A stretch of DNA of 64,000 bases from Thamnaconus septentrionalis (lineage: Eukaryota; Chordata; Actinopteri; Tetraodontiformes; Monacanthidae): NCBI GenBank assembly GCA_009823395.1, contig CM020501.1:13210361-13274360 (forward strand), read 5' to 3'. A model generated the notes under the pieces. It was not told the origin of the DNA. It saw only the letters and a program-made list of their open reading frames with translations, and did no database searches. The stretch's first letter is position 1. The number at the start of each line of letters is the position of its first letter. Both the position numbers and the translations under genes were made by a program. Positions 46,607 through 58,625 of the stretch are shown here, one piece after another.

Positions 46607-49600
46607 GCATCAAGGTAAAGTTTTGGGTTTTTTTTTACAAGAAATTCATGCTTAGAGTTAAATTAAGACAAAGATGTACAACACATTTTTATCCATTTCA
46701 TTGAGGTGAAAAGTAGACTGAAATGATCCTGGATATGGGTGTCGTCATGTTAATTGGAGCACGGGGCAGCCAATCAGGAATTACTATAGCAGCCATGAGC
46801 TTTCACACACTGCTGTCACATCAGAAATCTAATATAAGAACTGATTGGGAAAAGTGTTTGCATGATAAGGGAAAACATGTTTAGAGTTCAGTTAAGACTT
46901 TGGCCTCTGTGCCACCTGAGAGCTGTTTGCCCTACATTGACTTTTTTTTCTTTCTTTTCTTTTTTTTACTGTTGAAGGTGAGAGTACATCAGACATCAAA
47001 GCTCATACATGTTTTCATTTTTCCTGTAAAGTCAACCAGATTTGAAAAGAAAAAATAATCTATTCTTCATGTAAGCATCTATTCATATAACAGACTCTGT
47101 TAAATGAACATATTCTCTATTGAGTCTCTTCGGTTGGTCTGCTGTTCTGTCCTGTAACGGTCCAAAATGTAACATTTATAAGGTCTATTGGCATGAAATG
47201 GAAGACACACATTCACAATTCTGGTTAGATAAAATAATTAAAAAGAAACCACATATAGAATCAACATAATTAACAAAAACAGGTGAGGTCAATTGCTATA
47301 CTCTATAAAACAAAGCATTTACTAACAAAGAAGAGCTTACATATTTTATATACTTTTCTGATAATGTTGTACATGGCATGACTGTGAAGAGATTTGGGAA
47401 ACTCCTGAATTTAGATCCCATAATTAAACTCCAAAAAGGAGCAATACGAGTAATATATAAAGTGGGCTATTTAGAATTAACATGAACAATGTCTGCATTG
47501 TGCCTTCTTACCATCAGATGCTGCAAAATCCTACACAGCAGGTAGGCCTTCAGTTTTTTTAAATGAAAGTCCAGAGTATACACTTTGACAGAATACTCAC
47601 TCTTTTACCCTGATAACCTCCCCATTCTGCACTTGAGGCTGCAAGCTGGAAACCATATTGCTGGAATGTTGTGTCATGATCTTGTACATCTTAGACATGC
47701 AAAAATAAAATGCATGACTTAAATAATGAGGATATACTGTATACCCTGTATGATATACTTCAAATATGTAACAAAAATGTGTGATTTGTACCTCCTTAAT
47801 GCGGCCAGTGCTGAAGGAAGGAGTGAGGACGTTCCGAATTCGTCTCCACGCGTCATCCTCAGCAAGAGACACCATGTCATAAAGATCGCCAGGAATAATG
47901 CCCTAAAAGACACTGATGCTTAGCTTTTGGTGAAAACAATATTTTTCAATTATTCCAGCTGTTTGAATTAATGCCCATCCAGGGGTGTCAAAATCAAATA
48001 CACAGCTGGCCAAAATTTAAAAGTTGGACAAAGTCGCTGGCCAACATTGATATTAATTGGAAAAAAAATTCTCCCGGCTATAACAGTGAACCTTTTTATA
48101 CGAACCCAAACAAGTTTTGCGTCAACCTGAATATGGAACAAGCAGAGCTTAATAATATACAATAAATAACTTGATATTTCTCACATGCAAAATTTAATTT
48201 CAAGTAAAAAACTCGTCAAAATAAATAACATGTAACTAAAACCATATGCCTCTTTTTTATTTGCAGGCTTCTGATTTAAATTTCAACAGTAACCTTTTTC
48301 CAAGGGCTAATAATAAATGTAAAAATAAAATAACAACAATAAACCAATTAAGTAATAATAATATCCTTCAATAAATGTCCTGTCCTGCTTGACGTGCCAA
48401 AATGCCAGCAAAGCATTCTGGGATTTGTAGTGTAGTATCAGTATCATCGTCATAATTTAGTTCTTTTGTTTGTTTGTTTGTTTGTTTGTTTGTTTGTTTG
48501 TTTGTTTGTTTGTTTAAACTTAAAATTGCTTAACTCTTCAGTCAAGAGTTTGTCTGAGTTTTGGAAGTGAACTCCTAAACTCCTAAGTAGAGTCAGTCTT
48601 GTGTGTTCTCTCACCCGTCTGTTGGTGAAGTAGGTGAAGCACTCTTTCACGAGGATAACTTTCAGCATGTCGGGATCCATCACAGTCAGCATGGGCGTTC
48701 TAAACTCATACATTCTACACATTCACACAGGAACACACCTTAATTGTACACGTTTTTAATTTATACACAGAATGACATACAGTGGTTCTGATTGTAAAGA
48801 TGATAACACTTATTGAATAGCTGTGTGAAACGACACCTGACTCACCCAAAGAGTTTGCCGTACTTTTGAGCACAGCGGACGTCCGCTTCATAATAAACCT
48901 GATTTTGGGGGACAAGTGGTAAACACAGTATATTTTGATAGCACGTTTTCCCAGAGAACTGTGTAATGAGAGACACTACTCAATGACACAAATGTAATAT
49001 GTTCCTTTCAAGGCCAAACTACTGGACCTCTGACTAAAGGGAAACATATGAGACGCTCAAATACATTTTGTTTCCCTGATTGCAGTGCAGACATGACTGG
49101 GGCCCTAACATGTCCATTGTCATGTTTAGTAAGTCAATTTTGATTTCTTACGTCCAACAACTAGCAAGTTGTTGCTAGTCAAAAAAAAGTAGCTGCAGTA
49201 GCCAACATAGTAGCCATAGTAGACAGTAGCCAATCGTTGCTACATACTAGCAGTTGTTAAAAGCATTACTATGATAATTAGCTTGAGATCTAATGTAGGA
49301 AGTTGTGCAAAATTCGAATGGCGAATCTGAGTGCAGTAAAAGAAAAAGCCAGCCCATTTAGGAATGTGAACGTTTTCATTTTTCGTACTTGGTGTGTTAG
49401 TTGGCAGGACAGTAGGACAAAAAGAGCGGCAAAAGTCAGTTTTTCAAAGTAAGGCTTGTTCAAAGACAGACCCTACTATATTGTCAATGTAGTGAGTATT
49501 GAGTATTCAGTTGTAAAGACAAAGAAACCCAAAACAATGTAAAGCAGCTGAAAAATGTACATACCTTGCCGAATTGAGACACCGTGCCAAGGTACATGAT

Positions 49601-50780
49601 TGGCTTGGGACCAGGGATTCCCATCTTCTCAAATGTTCCATGAGTCCACTTGCCATACCTATAAATTAGATCATTACAAACAGTGTGTGGGAAGTTTCCG
49701 GCTATGGAAAACAAGGATAAACTCTGGAGACTAAAGTAGGCTCACAACTTATTCATTAGCAATTTCAGTTTTCGGAGTATAGGTATTCTGAGATTTCCGA
49801 CAGCAGTAAGTATGAGTTCTGTGCGTGTTCCAGATCTGCTCAGCTTCACAGTGTTGCCAATTTATTTATTTATTTTGTTTTACTCATTCTATTTATCGAG
49901 CACTCGGACACATCTAATGACTTTTTTTCCCTTAAAAAAGTGACTAATGACAAATTTACTCACTTGTCGTGCTGCTCATCTATTGTGCGGCAGTGTCAAC
50001 AAAACAAACAAAAAAGAATAAACTACAAAAATATTACTGTAGACTGATTTTGTGTTTCAAATGTTCTGGTTCACAGGGTGACTTTTTTTTTTATTATTAT
50101 TGTTAACTATGGTTGTGGCTACTCCTATTGTACTTTTACTTGCGTCCTGTTGTAGGCTCCCACTTGAACCATAAAGTCATAAAGGTTAAAAAAAAAAAAA
50201 AAAAAAACACATAGAAAAGGTCACTCTGCCAGTGCCCATTTTATCTCAGATGCAAATTAGTTGTTCTAAACATGTTCATTGTATTTATTTCTCTCTTCCA
50301 CTACGTTATTCCTCTCTCAATCAGCCCTACAAGTCCATTACTGTTACATACACATGCTCAATTAAGCAAATTAGGTGATGACAACATTTCGCGACGTCCA
50401 GCGACTTTTATGACAGACAATAGCTACTTTTCTTACTGGGGAGTTGGCAACACTGCGGCTTCAGCTTTGACCCGGAAATAGGAAGAGATGATGCGATAAA
50501 TAACGGCGTTGTCCTACCAAACCGAGCACCTTTGCTACTTAGAGTGGTAAACATCAGTGCGAACGACAACGTCCACAGGGACCAGCAGCAGTAAACTTTG
50601 CAAGCATACTCAGTGTGTGACATCAGCCTCTTCATTTGACCCATTAGCAAGAAAAACAACATGGTATTTTTGAGTAATGAAGGCTCTAACAAAAGCGCGG
50701 GACACTTACACAACAAAGAGGCAGATCAACGTGATCAGTAGAATCCATGTTTCTACTGAGAAGAAGAGAAGCTGAAGCAT
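44568..50780 (-). CDS. Cytochrome P450 family 3 protein, divergent (14 exons)
   Basis: Exons in transcription order: 50710-50780, 49565-49658, 48846-48898, 48615-48714, 47792-47902, 47601-47689, 46247-46374, 46037-46161, 45850-45922, 45593-45750, 45435-45502, 45019-45177, 44742-44904, 44568-44642. All GT-AG and in phase: 488 aa. It has an N-terminal membrane anchor ([20 protein letters not shown]), a Pro-rich hinge (GIPGPKP), the I-helix GGYDTS (298-303), ExxR as ECLR (354-357), FKPER, and heme loop [10 protein letters not shown] with Cys434. Exon lengths match the CYP3A pattern, except for a 7-residue deletion in exon 7 and an extra intron splitting the usual 227-bp exon into 68 + 159. Expected activity: ER-bound, NADPH-P450-reductase-dependent monooxygenation of xenobiotics and steroids. 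The divergence from its neighbour fits a fish-specific subfamily (CYP3B or CYP3D are candidates), so I give no symbol. Apparently functional. Confidence 0.94.
45178..45434 (-). other. Extra intron splitting the ExxR arginine codon
   Basis: 257 bp, donor GTAATA, acceptor TGTGAACAG on the - strand. It interrupts CTGAG|G, that is the AGG codon of Arg357. The neighbouring cyp3a, and mammalian CYP3A genes as I recall them, carry this region as a single 227-bp exon, and 68 + 159 = 227 exactly. Confidence 0.9.
46575..46604. repeat. Poly-A run in CYP3 intron
   Basis: About 30 A, with a shorter counterpart at the matching place of the duplicated segment (about 56949-56967). Confidence 0.9.
47976..48440. 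mobile_element. Dispersed repeat in an intron of the - strand CYP3
   Basis: Starts CAGGGGTGTCAAAATCAAAT, a terminal motif of a common fish hAT-like family, and continues AT-rich to CAAAGCATTCTGGGATTTGT. The right end is not defined. Confidence 0.45.
48464..48515. repeat. (TTTG)n microsatellite
   Basis: About 13 TTTG units in an intron of the - strand CYP3. Confidence 0.95.
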
Positions 50781-50873
50781 GTCTGCCTGCCTGCCTGCCT
50801 CAACCTAGCACTTGTGATCTCAGCTTGGCTCTGAACTCCGACCAGAGCCTCAGTGTTTGCCACATAGTTCCTT

Positions 50874-50883
50874 GTTATATAAC
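50874..50883 (-). promoter_or_regulatory. TATA box of the - strand CYP3
   Basis: GTTATATAAC, self-complementary, 94-103 bp upstream of the - strand start codon at 50780. Confidence 0.6.
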
Positions 50884-51584
50884 AACTGACTTCCTGCACT
50901 AACCTTCTGCACACAGCTGGGAGACAAACACTGAACAATAATAAGGCAAAAGGCTCTAATGAGCTGCTGCTCCTGCACACACACACAACATGTGATTTGC
51001 ACCCAAGCTAACTGAAGTGATTAGACTATTAAAACACTGAGATATCAACAGAGCCTGTAAAATAGATGTACATCTATTACCCCACCTGTTACAGTACAAT
51101 AAAGTGTCATTTACTTTGTCGGTTTCTAGGAATCCTGCCATAAATGTGAGCAGGGATTTTGTCTTTGTCATCAATTACAGATTTATTCTATTGGAACCAG
51201 AGGGCGTGAATCAGACAAGTCGGTACAAGATCCTTCCGTTGAGCAAATGTAATTGTTCATTGATGACGCAGAATATTTGGATCTGAACGTGCGCAGGGAT
51301 AGGGAGTGATGATGAATGAGAAAAGGGGTACATAGGTCAGGGAGAGAGATAGAATGAGAAAAAAATCAGTGGCCATCAGACAAAAGACTGAAATATTTGT
51401 AGTTACATACACACATGGTCATTTGGGCAGCAGCAGAAGATTGCAGTATTTTTTTATTTTTTTTTTAGTCCATAATGCACCCATATCTCAGTGATCAATA
51501 ATTGACCTTGATTGACTGATCTGCCATGCGTTCAACTCTGACACACTGCTGGGTTCAACCACTCAACAACAGGTCTGTAGTGGC

Positions 51585-51592
51585 TATAAAAG
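51585..51592 (+). promoter_or_regulatory. cyp3a: TATA box of cyp3a
   Basis: TATAAAAG, 60 bp upstream of the ATG at 51652, placing transcription start near 51615 and giving a short 5'UTR. Confidence 0.7.
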
Positions 51593-51651
51593 GCTTTGGC
51601 GGTGACTAGACGCTGCATTAGCGAGGAGAGGAGAAGAGGAAAGGAGCCAAG

Positions 51652-54600
51652 ATGGACTTCTTCTACTTGTCTGCCGAGACCTGGACCCTCCTGGTTGCTC
51701 TCATCACACTGTTATTTGTGTAAGTATTTAGAGACTGATTGTACTGGGTAGTGGGTGTGCTCTTGCTTAAATAGACAGCAGTGTGAGAGTTGAAAGAGGT
51801 TTCGACCACACAAAGCAAGGACACTAGGAAGAGTGTTGAAGTGTAGAGGGAAGATAAGAAGTAGGAATAATGGAAAATGAAACAGTGCCAAAAAAGCTAA
51901 AGAATCTTGTGAATGTGTGCATGCATGCGTGTGACAACTAAAAGACATCCCCTCCATGCTTTCACGCAGGTATGCCTACTGGCCCTATGGAGTTTTTAAG
52001 AAAATGGGTATTCCTGGTCCAACGCCAGTCCCGCTTTTTGGAACCATGCTGGCATATCGCAAGGTGCGTTTCTGTGTAGCGTGTTTTGACAAACTTGACT
52101 GACATGTCAAGGAGTAGATAGTGCCTATACACAGGTGTACACCTGTCTTGTTTTACCCTGTAAACATGGTAGAGTCACTACACAGTTTCACACCTTCTGA
52201 AAAGTTTTTTCAACTCTGTCGCTAAATTGAGCTATCTGGAAGACTATCAGATATTCCAGTAAAGTAAGTGGATGTTCTAAATGCAAAATCCCCTTTATCT
52301 TATTTATGTTATTTAATGAAGAAAACCATTAATGAAACTATTGGGTCAGAGCTTTATGACATGATTAACAGCAATACTGCTGTTAATGCTATAATTATCA
52401 CTATATCATCATCATATCTCTATCACTGGCCCTTACATAATCTAATTTGTTTATCTAGAAATATTGCCACCATGTCAAGGTGCACTCTATCTACTACTGG
52501 ACTACTCTTCAGGACATTGTACAGTTTACATTCATATTTATTGTCTTTCTCAGGGATTCTTCCATTTTGATGAAGAATGCTTCAAGAAATACGGAAGCAT
52601 TTGGGGGTACGTCTTTGTCTGTGTGTGTCTGTGATTCCATGACAATTCTTTTTTTTGTTCACACTCCCTTGCACTATTTTCACCTTCAGCATTTTTGATG
52701 GCCGTCAGCCTGTCCTGTGCATCACCGATCCTGCCATGATAAAGACCGTTCTGGTGAAGGAGTGCTACTCCTTCTTCACCAATCGCAGAGTATGCACACT
52801 CCCCATAATACTCACTGTCTATGACAGGTTTTAATTGTTGCTGACCAGTCCTAACCTTGTCCTAGAACTTCCGTCTGAATGGGCCACTGTATGATGCCGT
52901 GTCCATTGCTGAGGACGACCAATGGAAGAGAATCCGCAGTGTCCTCTCTCCCTCCTTCACCTCAGGACGCCTGAAGGAGGTACTGAACAACTCACCTCTT
53001 CATCTCCTAATGCTTTTTATTAAACTGACTGCCTGTCTGCCTGAGGTTCTCACATTTTCTACTGGTTTATCATTTTTTCATTACCTATCACTTTTTCAAA
53101 TTTCAATACAAATTTTTTTACCTTCTTTTACCTTCTCTTTTTACCTTATTTCTGGCAGTAGTATCTAGCCCGTGGATGGGAGTTTTTTCAGATGTTCAGA
53201 TCTCTGTCATGTCTCTGTTTCAGATGTTTGTCATCATGAAGCGACACTCTGCTAACCTGATCAGCAACATGAAAATGAAGGCAGACAAGGACTTGCCATT
53301 GGAGCTGAAGGAGTAAGAACACAGCAAATTGAGAGCAAATGAGAACTTTTCTATTTGTAAAAGCTGAGCGGATTCTTTGATCCATCCATCGATCTCATCT
53401 ATTGTGTTTGTGTGTCATCTAGGTTCTTTGGACCTTACAGCATGGATGTGGTGACCAGCACAGCCTTCAGTGTAGATATCGACTCACTCAACAACCCCTC
53501 AGATCCATTCGTCACCAACATCAAGAAGATGTTGAAGTTTGACCTCCTAAGTCCTCTCTTGGTGGCTGTCGGTTAGTCCCCTATTGTATTATTCCTTGTA
53601 TGTAGTATAGGTCAGCTGTTTTTATTTGTTCCTCATGTGCTGTGTTCAGAGCTGTTTCAGGTTTCTGCTACTCTGTTTCTGTTTATTTCCAGCTTTCTTC
53701 CCCTTCCTTGGACCTGTTTTTGAGAAAATGGAGTTTTCCTTTTTTCCTAAATCTGTCACTGACTTCTTTTATGCGGCGCTGCAGAAGATCAAGTCTGCTC
53801 GAGTAACAAGCAAGCAAGAGGTAAAGCCAATATGAGTGCCCACGCACGTTTTTCTGTTGATTTGAAAACCTCAATATCAATATATCTGTCATCATTTTTT
53901 CTAGGGTCGAGTGGACTTCCTTCAGCTGATGATTGACTCCCAGAAAAATGATAACAGCAGTGGTGCTGAGAAAGGTGACAATGAAATGGTGGCCATTTAC
54001 AGTATATGCAGCATATATTTAAACTAAATGTCATAATTTCTCCTTGCTCTCTATCTCCAGGTCTGAGCGATCATGAGATCCTCTCTCAAGCAATGATTTT
54101 CATCTTTGCTGGCTACGAGACAAGCAGCAGTTCTCTCTCTTTCTTGTCTTATAATCTGGCAAGAACTCCTCATGTCATGAAGAAGCTGCAGGATGAGATT
54201 GATGCAACTTTCCCAAACAAGGTAAACTGAAGCACTAAGTTACATCTTTGGTCCGCTGATGCTCTTCCTGCCTTGTCTGTATAATGTCAAAGAGGTTTGT
54301 GAGTGAAGCACAATTTGAGTTAAAGTGATTCAACCACCCAGCAATTTGTGTTTTTCTGTTAGCTGATTCTTGATTGTGCACATATTGCTGACAAGCTGCA
54401 AACATTGTTTTAATGTTGGGTATTCTTGATTCTACTTTACTTAGTTTTAAAGTCAAAAACAACAAGCTATTTGGCTACTATAGCCATATATCTGCAAAAA
54501 ATGAATGAGATTGAGATACAAACACAGAGAAACAATATAAATGGAAAATATATATTCAATTTATACCAGTTTCCTTCGATCTGAGATCCTCCGACTCCTA

Positions 54601-55647
54601 CCCTAAGAGATGTGGCGTTGGTTTCCACAGCAGATTAGTTGCTTGGCAATAATTAATGACAGGTGACAGGATTGATTTTGCAAAAATACAGCTTAATGCT
54701 GTTTTTCTTCTGTGGTGTTACATTAATAACACAAACACACTCGCAGCACTCATCTAAGTTGTGTTGTGTATGTTTGTGAAGGCTCCAGTTGACTACCAGA
54801 CAATGATGGAGATGGAGTATCTAGATGCCGTCATCAACGAGTCCCTCCGGTTGTACCCAATTGCTTCACGTCTGGAGCGTGTGGCCAAGGAAAATATTGA
54901 GATAAATGGCCTTGTAATTCCAAAAGGCATGGTTGTCATGGTGCCAACGTGGCCCCTGCACAGGGACCCAAGTTTGTGGCCCAATCCTGAGGAGTTCAAG
55001 CCTGAAAGGTATACAACTGGTTTTTGGTTCACCACATCTGTCAGTTAATTACTTTATCTTTCTTATTAATACATTGTGTGTGTGTTTTCAGGTTTAACAA
55101 GCAGAACAAGGACAAAATTGATCCATACACCTACATGCCTTTTGGGTCCGGGCCAAGGAACTGTATTGGAATGCGATTTGCTTTGGTGATGATGAAACTT
55201 GCCATCGTGGAGACCCTGCAGCGCTACAGCTTTTCTGTGTGTAAGGAGACTGAGGTGAGACGTGGACCTTACACGGCATTTAATGCTGCGTTAATACTGC
55301 ATGCTGTCACATGTCTGACAAGGTTATATAATAGCACTTGGACAGCCAAGACTGTTCACAATCAAAGTCAATAACATTTCAAAGCAATACATTTAATTGT
55401 GTCGCTGTTTTTATGTCAAACAGCATCTACAATAAAATGATCTGCCCTTTTATGAAATTCTGTCATCTGTTTTTCAGCTGGTTATATATAGCTCGATATA
55501 ATGAGGCTTAGGTTTATGTACTGTTGATGTTGTTTCAAACCTGTTTCTCTTATTTAAATTTCATTCCAGATTCCCCTTGAGTTTGATGTTCAGGGCCTGC
55601 TGGCTCCAAAAAGACCAATTCAACTGAAGTTGGTGCCGAGGTCCTAA
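51652..55647 (+). CDS. cyp3a: Cytochrome P450 3A (13 exons, complete)
   Basis: Exons: 51652-51719, 51970-52063, 52554-52606, 52690-52789, 52866-52979, 53224-53312, 53423-53571, 53693-53820, 53905-53974, 54061-54221, 54782-55008, 55092-55254, 55570-55647. All GT-AG, all in phase: 497 aa. Exon sizes follow the classical CYP3A series (94, 53, 100, 114, 89, 149, 128, ... 161, 227, 163). It starts with the anchor [20 protein letters not shown], then a GIPGP hinge. FAGYETSSS forms the I-helix (acid-alcohol pair E308/T309), with ESLR at 362-365, FKPERF, and heme loop [10 protein letters not shown] with Cys442. It closely resembles fish cyp3a proteins such as trout cyp3a27. It is an ER monooxygenase for drugs, steroids and other xenobiotics. 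The numbered family member cannot be told from sequence alone. It is head to head with a divergent CYP3 on the other strand. Confidence 0.95.
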
Positions 55648-56190
55648 AGTCCTAAAGGCAGCCAGATTTTGTTGTACCAATTTCTTCTACTTTACTCACA
55701 CACTGTCATCAATGTCCATGGTGTCAGAGAGCTGTCCTACACTTCAGAGTATTCAACTGTGAGCTTGTCAGGGTTTACCACTTCTACCATTGCAACACCA
55801 AGAATATGCTTCAAATCCCACTTTCAGAACATGTAAACATTTTATTTTTGTATTTCAAAATGAAACAGTTTGATTGTCGCTGTGGACAAATCTGAATACT
55901 GTCTTATGTAATGACACTGATGGTGAACTTTGCCTCACCAGCAGTGCACCTCTCCTGTTTTATGACTGTTGGTCGTGACACTGTTAACACAGTTGTTTCT
56001 GCATATCTAGCATCACTACCTTTCCTTTAGACTGAAGCATTTGTTCTCAGCAGGCATCATGGCACCACGGCATCACAAATGTTCACAATCAGGGCTGCAT
56101 GTTTGACAGTCACTGACTTCTCAAATACAGTGTGTTTGCATGTGACACATGTCAATTGGAAATAAATAAATTCATTTGAACTAATTCTGC
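55648..56190 (+). other. cyp3a: cyp3a 3' untranslated region
   Basis: Runs from the stop to an AATAAA at 56161-56166. Its 55691-56080 part is duplicated as the relic at 43819-44560. Confidence 0.65.
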
Positions 56191-56639
56191 TGACTTCTTT
56201 TTTAAATGCAAGCTATTCTCCAGAGAAATTCATTTATCTTTTAATTAACACTAAAATGTGGTTGTCGCAACCCTCAAATGAGAACTCAAAGACTCCCTAG
56301 GGATAGTAATGATCTTCCTTACATCCACACTGTGTCTATTAATTAATGTTGGCCCTTTGAATACTGTTGTTTCCTCTGAAAATGTCTACTGTTAAACCTC
56401 ATAATAGGGATTATAATCAGGGCAGTGGCCAAGCTGAAGAGGGAGTGCTACAGGACGCAGCTGTACTGTAAAACTAACAGGCCCAATTATCAACATCTAC
56501 AACTCAAAAATTAACATTGGCGTTACTCATGTTTTAGTTCATCATATTACAAGTACATTGAAACTGGTTGACATTTGTTTTAATGTGTCAGTCATTGAGC
56601 ACTCTGTCTTTGGAGCATTTTAAAAACGTAACTTTTTGT

Positions 56640-57620
56640 ATTTTGTATAACAGAAGCCAGTGTTTTCGCTTCAATCATTGTTTCAATCGTGTTGACACAA
56701 TCTCTCCTATATACAGTAATGATTACTGTTGAATGAAAAAGCAGATGCCCCACATCTTGAGGACAGCTGTTATTAATGGGAAGCATGGACATAGTTTAAC
56801 CTTTTTCAAATGAGAAAAGATTTATCACCCAGCCAAAGAAACATCATAAGGACGCTCTTTTAGTCAACATAATATTACCCATCATCTATCATGCTTTATC
56901 TGTGTTAAACTGGTCATTCATTAACCTATAACCTATATAAATATACATTAAAAAAAAAAAAAAAAAATCAATTATCAGAGTGCCATATTTCTAATGAAAA
57001 TTCATGTTTAGAGCCAAGTTATAGATTTAAGACACATTTTCATTATAGTAAATAGTAGACTGAAATGACCCTGAAGATGGATGTCATTGTGTTAATTGGA
57101 GCAGAGTGCAGCGAATCATGAATTACTATATCAGCCATGAGCTTTCACACACTGCTGTTGCTTGAGAAATCTAATATAAAAACTGTTTGAACAAGTATGA
57201 TAAGATCAAAAACATGTTTAGAGTTCAGTTAAGACTTTGGCCTCTGTGCCATCTGAGAGCTGTTTGCCCGACATTGCTTTTTTTTTTTTTTTTTTTTTTT
57301 AAACTGTTAAGGATGTGGCCGATTAACCAGGTGAGAGTACGTATGATAAAAATGCTTGCGACAAAAGGCACCAGATGAAAAAACAAGCTCATACATGTTT
57401 TCATGTGTCAATTTTTAAGTAAAGTCAACCTGATTTAGTTAAAAAAAAATAAATAATGATCTATTACTCATATGTCAGGGCCTTTTGTCAAATAAATATT
57501 AGAAACAAATGTACATATTGACTTTTGAGTCTCTTCGGTTGGTCTGTTGTCCTGTCCCTTAATGGTTCAAATGGAATAAAATTACATTCACAATTTTGGT
57601 AAGATAAAATCACTAGACAA
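56640..57620 (-). pseudogene. Relic of the - strand CYP3: exon 8 and intron sequence
   Basis: Same orientation and order as 46037-47240 of the intact gene. 56655-56780 corresponds to exon 8 (shared ATCTCTCCTA and ACATCTT.A.GACAG stretches) but is riddled with changes. From 56783 on it matches the intron upstream of exon 7 (46395-47240), with long shared tracts such as GAGCTTTCACACACTGCTGT and ACATGTTTAGAGTTCAGTTA. Exon 7 itself is absent: the sequence jumps from the exon 8 edge to the far intron at a shared GAAGCA. Exons 1-6 and 9-14 are gone. Confidence 0.8.
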
Positions 57621-57700
57621 AAAAAGAATTCCCGCACCTGTGGCCAACTTGCAAACTTTTTATTGCGACATTTCAGTCATAGATCTTTCTCAAGCAAAAA

Positions 57701-57811
57701 AATGTTCAGGGCCTGCTGGCTCCAAAAGGACCAATTCAACTGAAGTTGGTGGCGAGGTTCTAAAGTCAAAAGGCAGTCAGATTATGTTGCATCAATTTCT
57801 TCTATTTTTGT
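57701..57811 (+). pseudogene. Relic cyp3a last exon
   Basis: About 110 bp, roughly 90 percent like 55588-55690 (end of cyp3a exon 13 plus the start of the 3'UTR). It includes CAGGGCCTGCTGGCTCCAAA and ACCAATTCAACTGAAGTTGG and still ends in an in-frame TAA. There is no splice acceptor and no upstream exon. It is joined to the preceding CYP3 relic by about 80 bp of dispersed-repeat-like sequence (TTGCAAACTTTTTATTGCGA and CATAGATCTTTCTCAAGC). Confidence 0.85.
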
Positions 57812-58593
57812 TCCTGTCACAACTCTTATTCCTATTATCCTTTTTTTGGAGAGTGAATGATTAATTTGCACAGCTTGTGTCAATAAATTATATTTTTGAT
57901 TAATGCAGTGGGTCAGTCCTAAATATTATTTGGTCTTATTCTCATAGCCTTCTGTAAATCTAACTGGGTTCCAGTTGAATTAGCTGATCACTGACAGTTA
58001 CTGACAGAAAATTCAGTTTCATCAAAAGAAAAAATTCAAATAACAAACTACATAAATCACTATTATATTTTTGTTTGTGACATATATTGTACTAAAAATA
58101 TAAGAAAAACAAAAAGAAAATGTGGGATTAAAATAAATTCTTCTCACTGACATGTATGCTATTGAATAAATAACATTGAATTGTAATGACATAAACAAAT
58201 GTATAATGTTAATAATAAAACTAGCTTTTGCATTGTTTATCTTTTTCAAAATTGCTTTCCATGACATTTTCATCATATAATTCTGTTTGGTTGATTTTGG
58301 AGAGACCTCCACTCTTTGTTGTTGTTGTTCTTTAAAAAAAAAAAAAAAAATGTAATTACTGATACTCGCACTGCTTTCCTCTCCTCTTTGTCGTTTTGAA
58401 AAAGGACAAATCAATTCAGAGACGGTTGAACTAGCGTGGAAAAACAATCTTAGATTTCGAATGAAGTACAGTACTGAATTTTCGAAAGAATGGGCTTTAG
58501 TTAACACAGTCTAGCTAAGAACATAAATCACACAGCATTGAACCAGCCAGTGTGCCAAGACGTTTTGACGTAAAAGTCAAGCAAATCTTTAAA

Positions 58594-58625
58594 AAAATAA
58601 ATAAATAAATAAATAAATAAATAAA
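58594..58625. repeat. (AAAT)n microsatellite
   Basis: About 8 units. Confidence 0.9.

Larger units (their letters stand above)
50781..51651. promoter_or_regulatory. Bidirectional promoter region of the CYP3 pair
   Basis: 871 bp between the two start codons. The - gene has a palindromic GTTATATAAC at 50874-50883, 95 bp from its ATG. The + gene has TATAAAAG at 51585-51592, 60 bp from its ATG. A single TGACCT nuclear-receptor half-site is at 51503-51508. CYP3A genes are typically controlled by PXR/CAR through paired half-sites; I cannot point to a convincing paired element. A poly-T tract at about 51451-51468 separates the halves. Confidence 0.65.

Noticed and set aside
48464..48515. Regular short repeats that might suggest a CRISPR-like array
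   Set aside because: It is a plain TTTG microsatellite in a vertebrate intron; no spacers and no cas genes.
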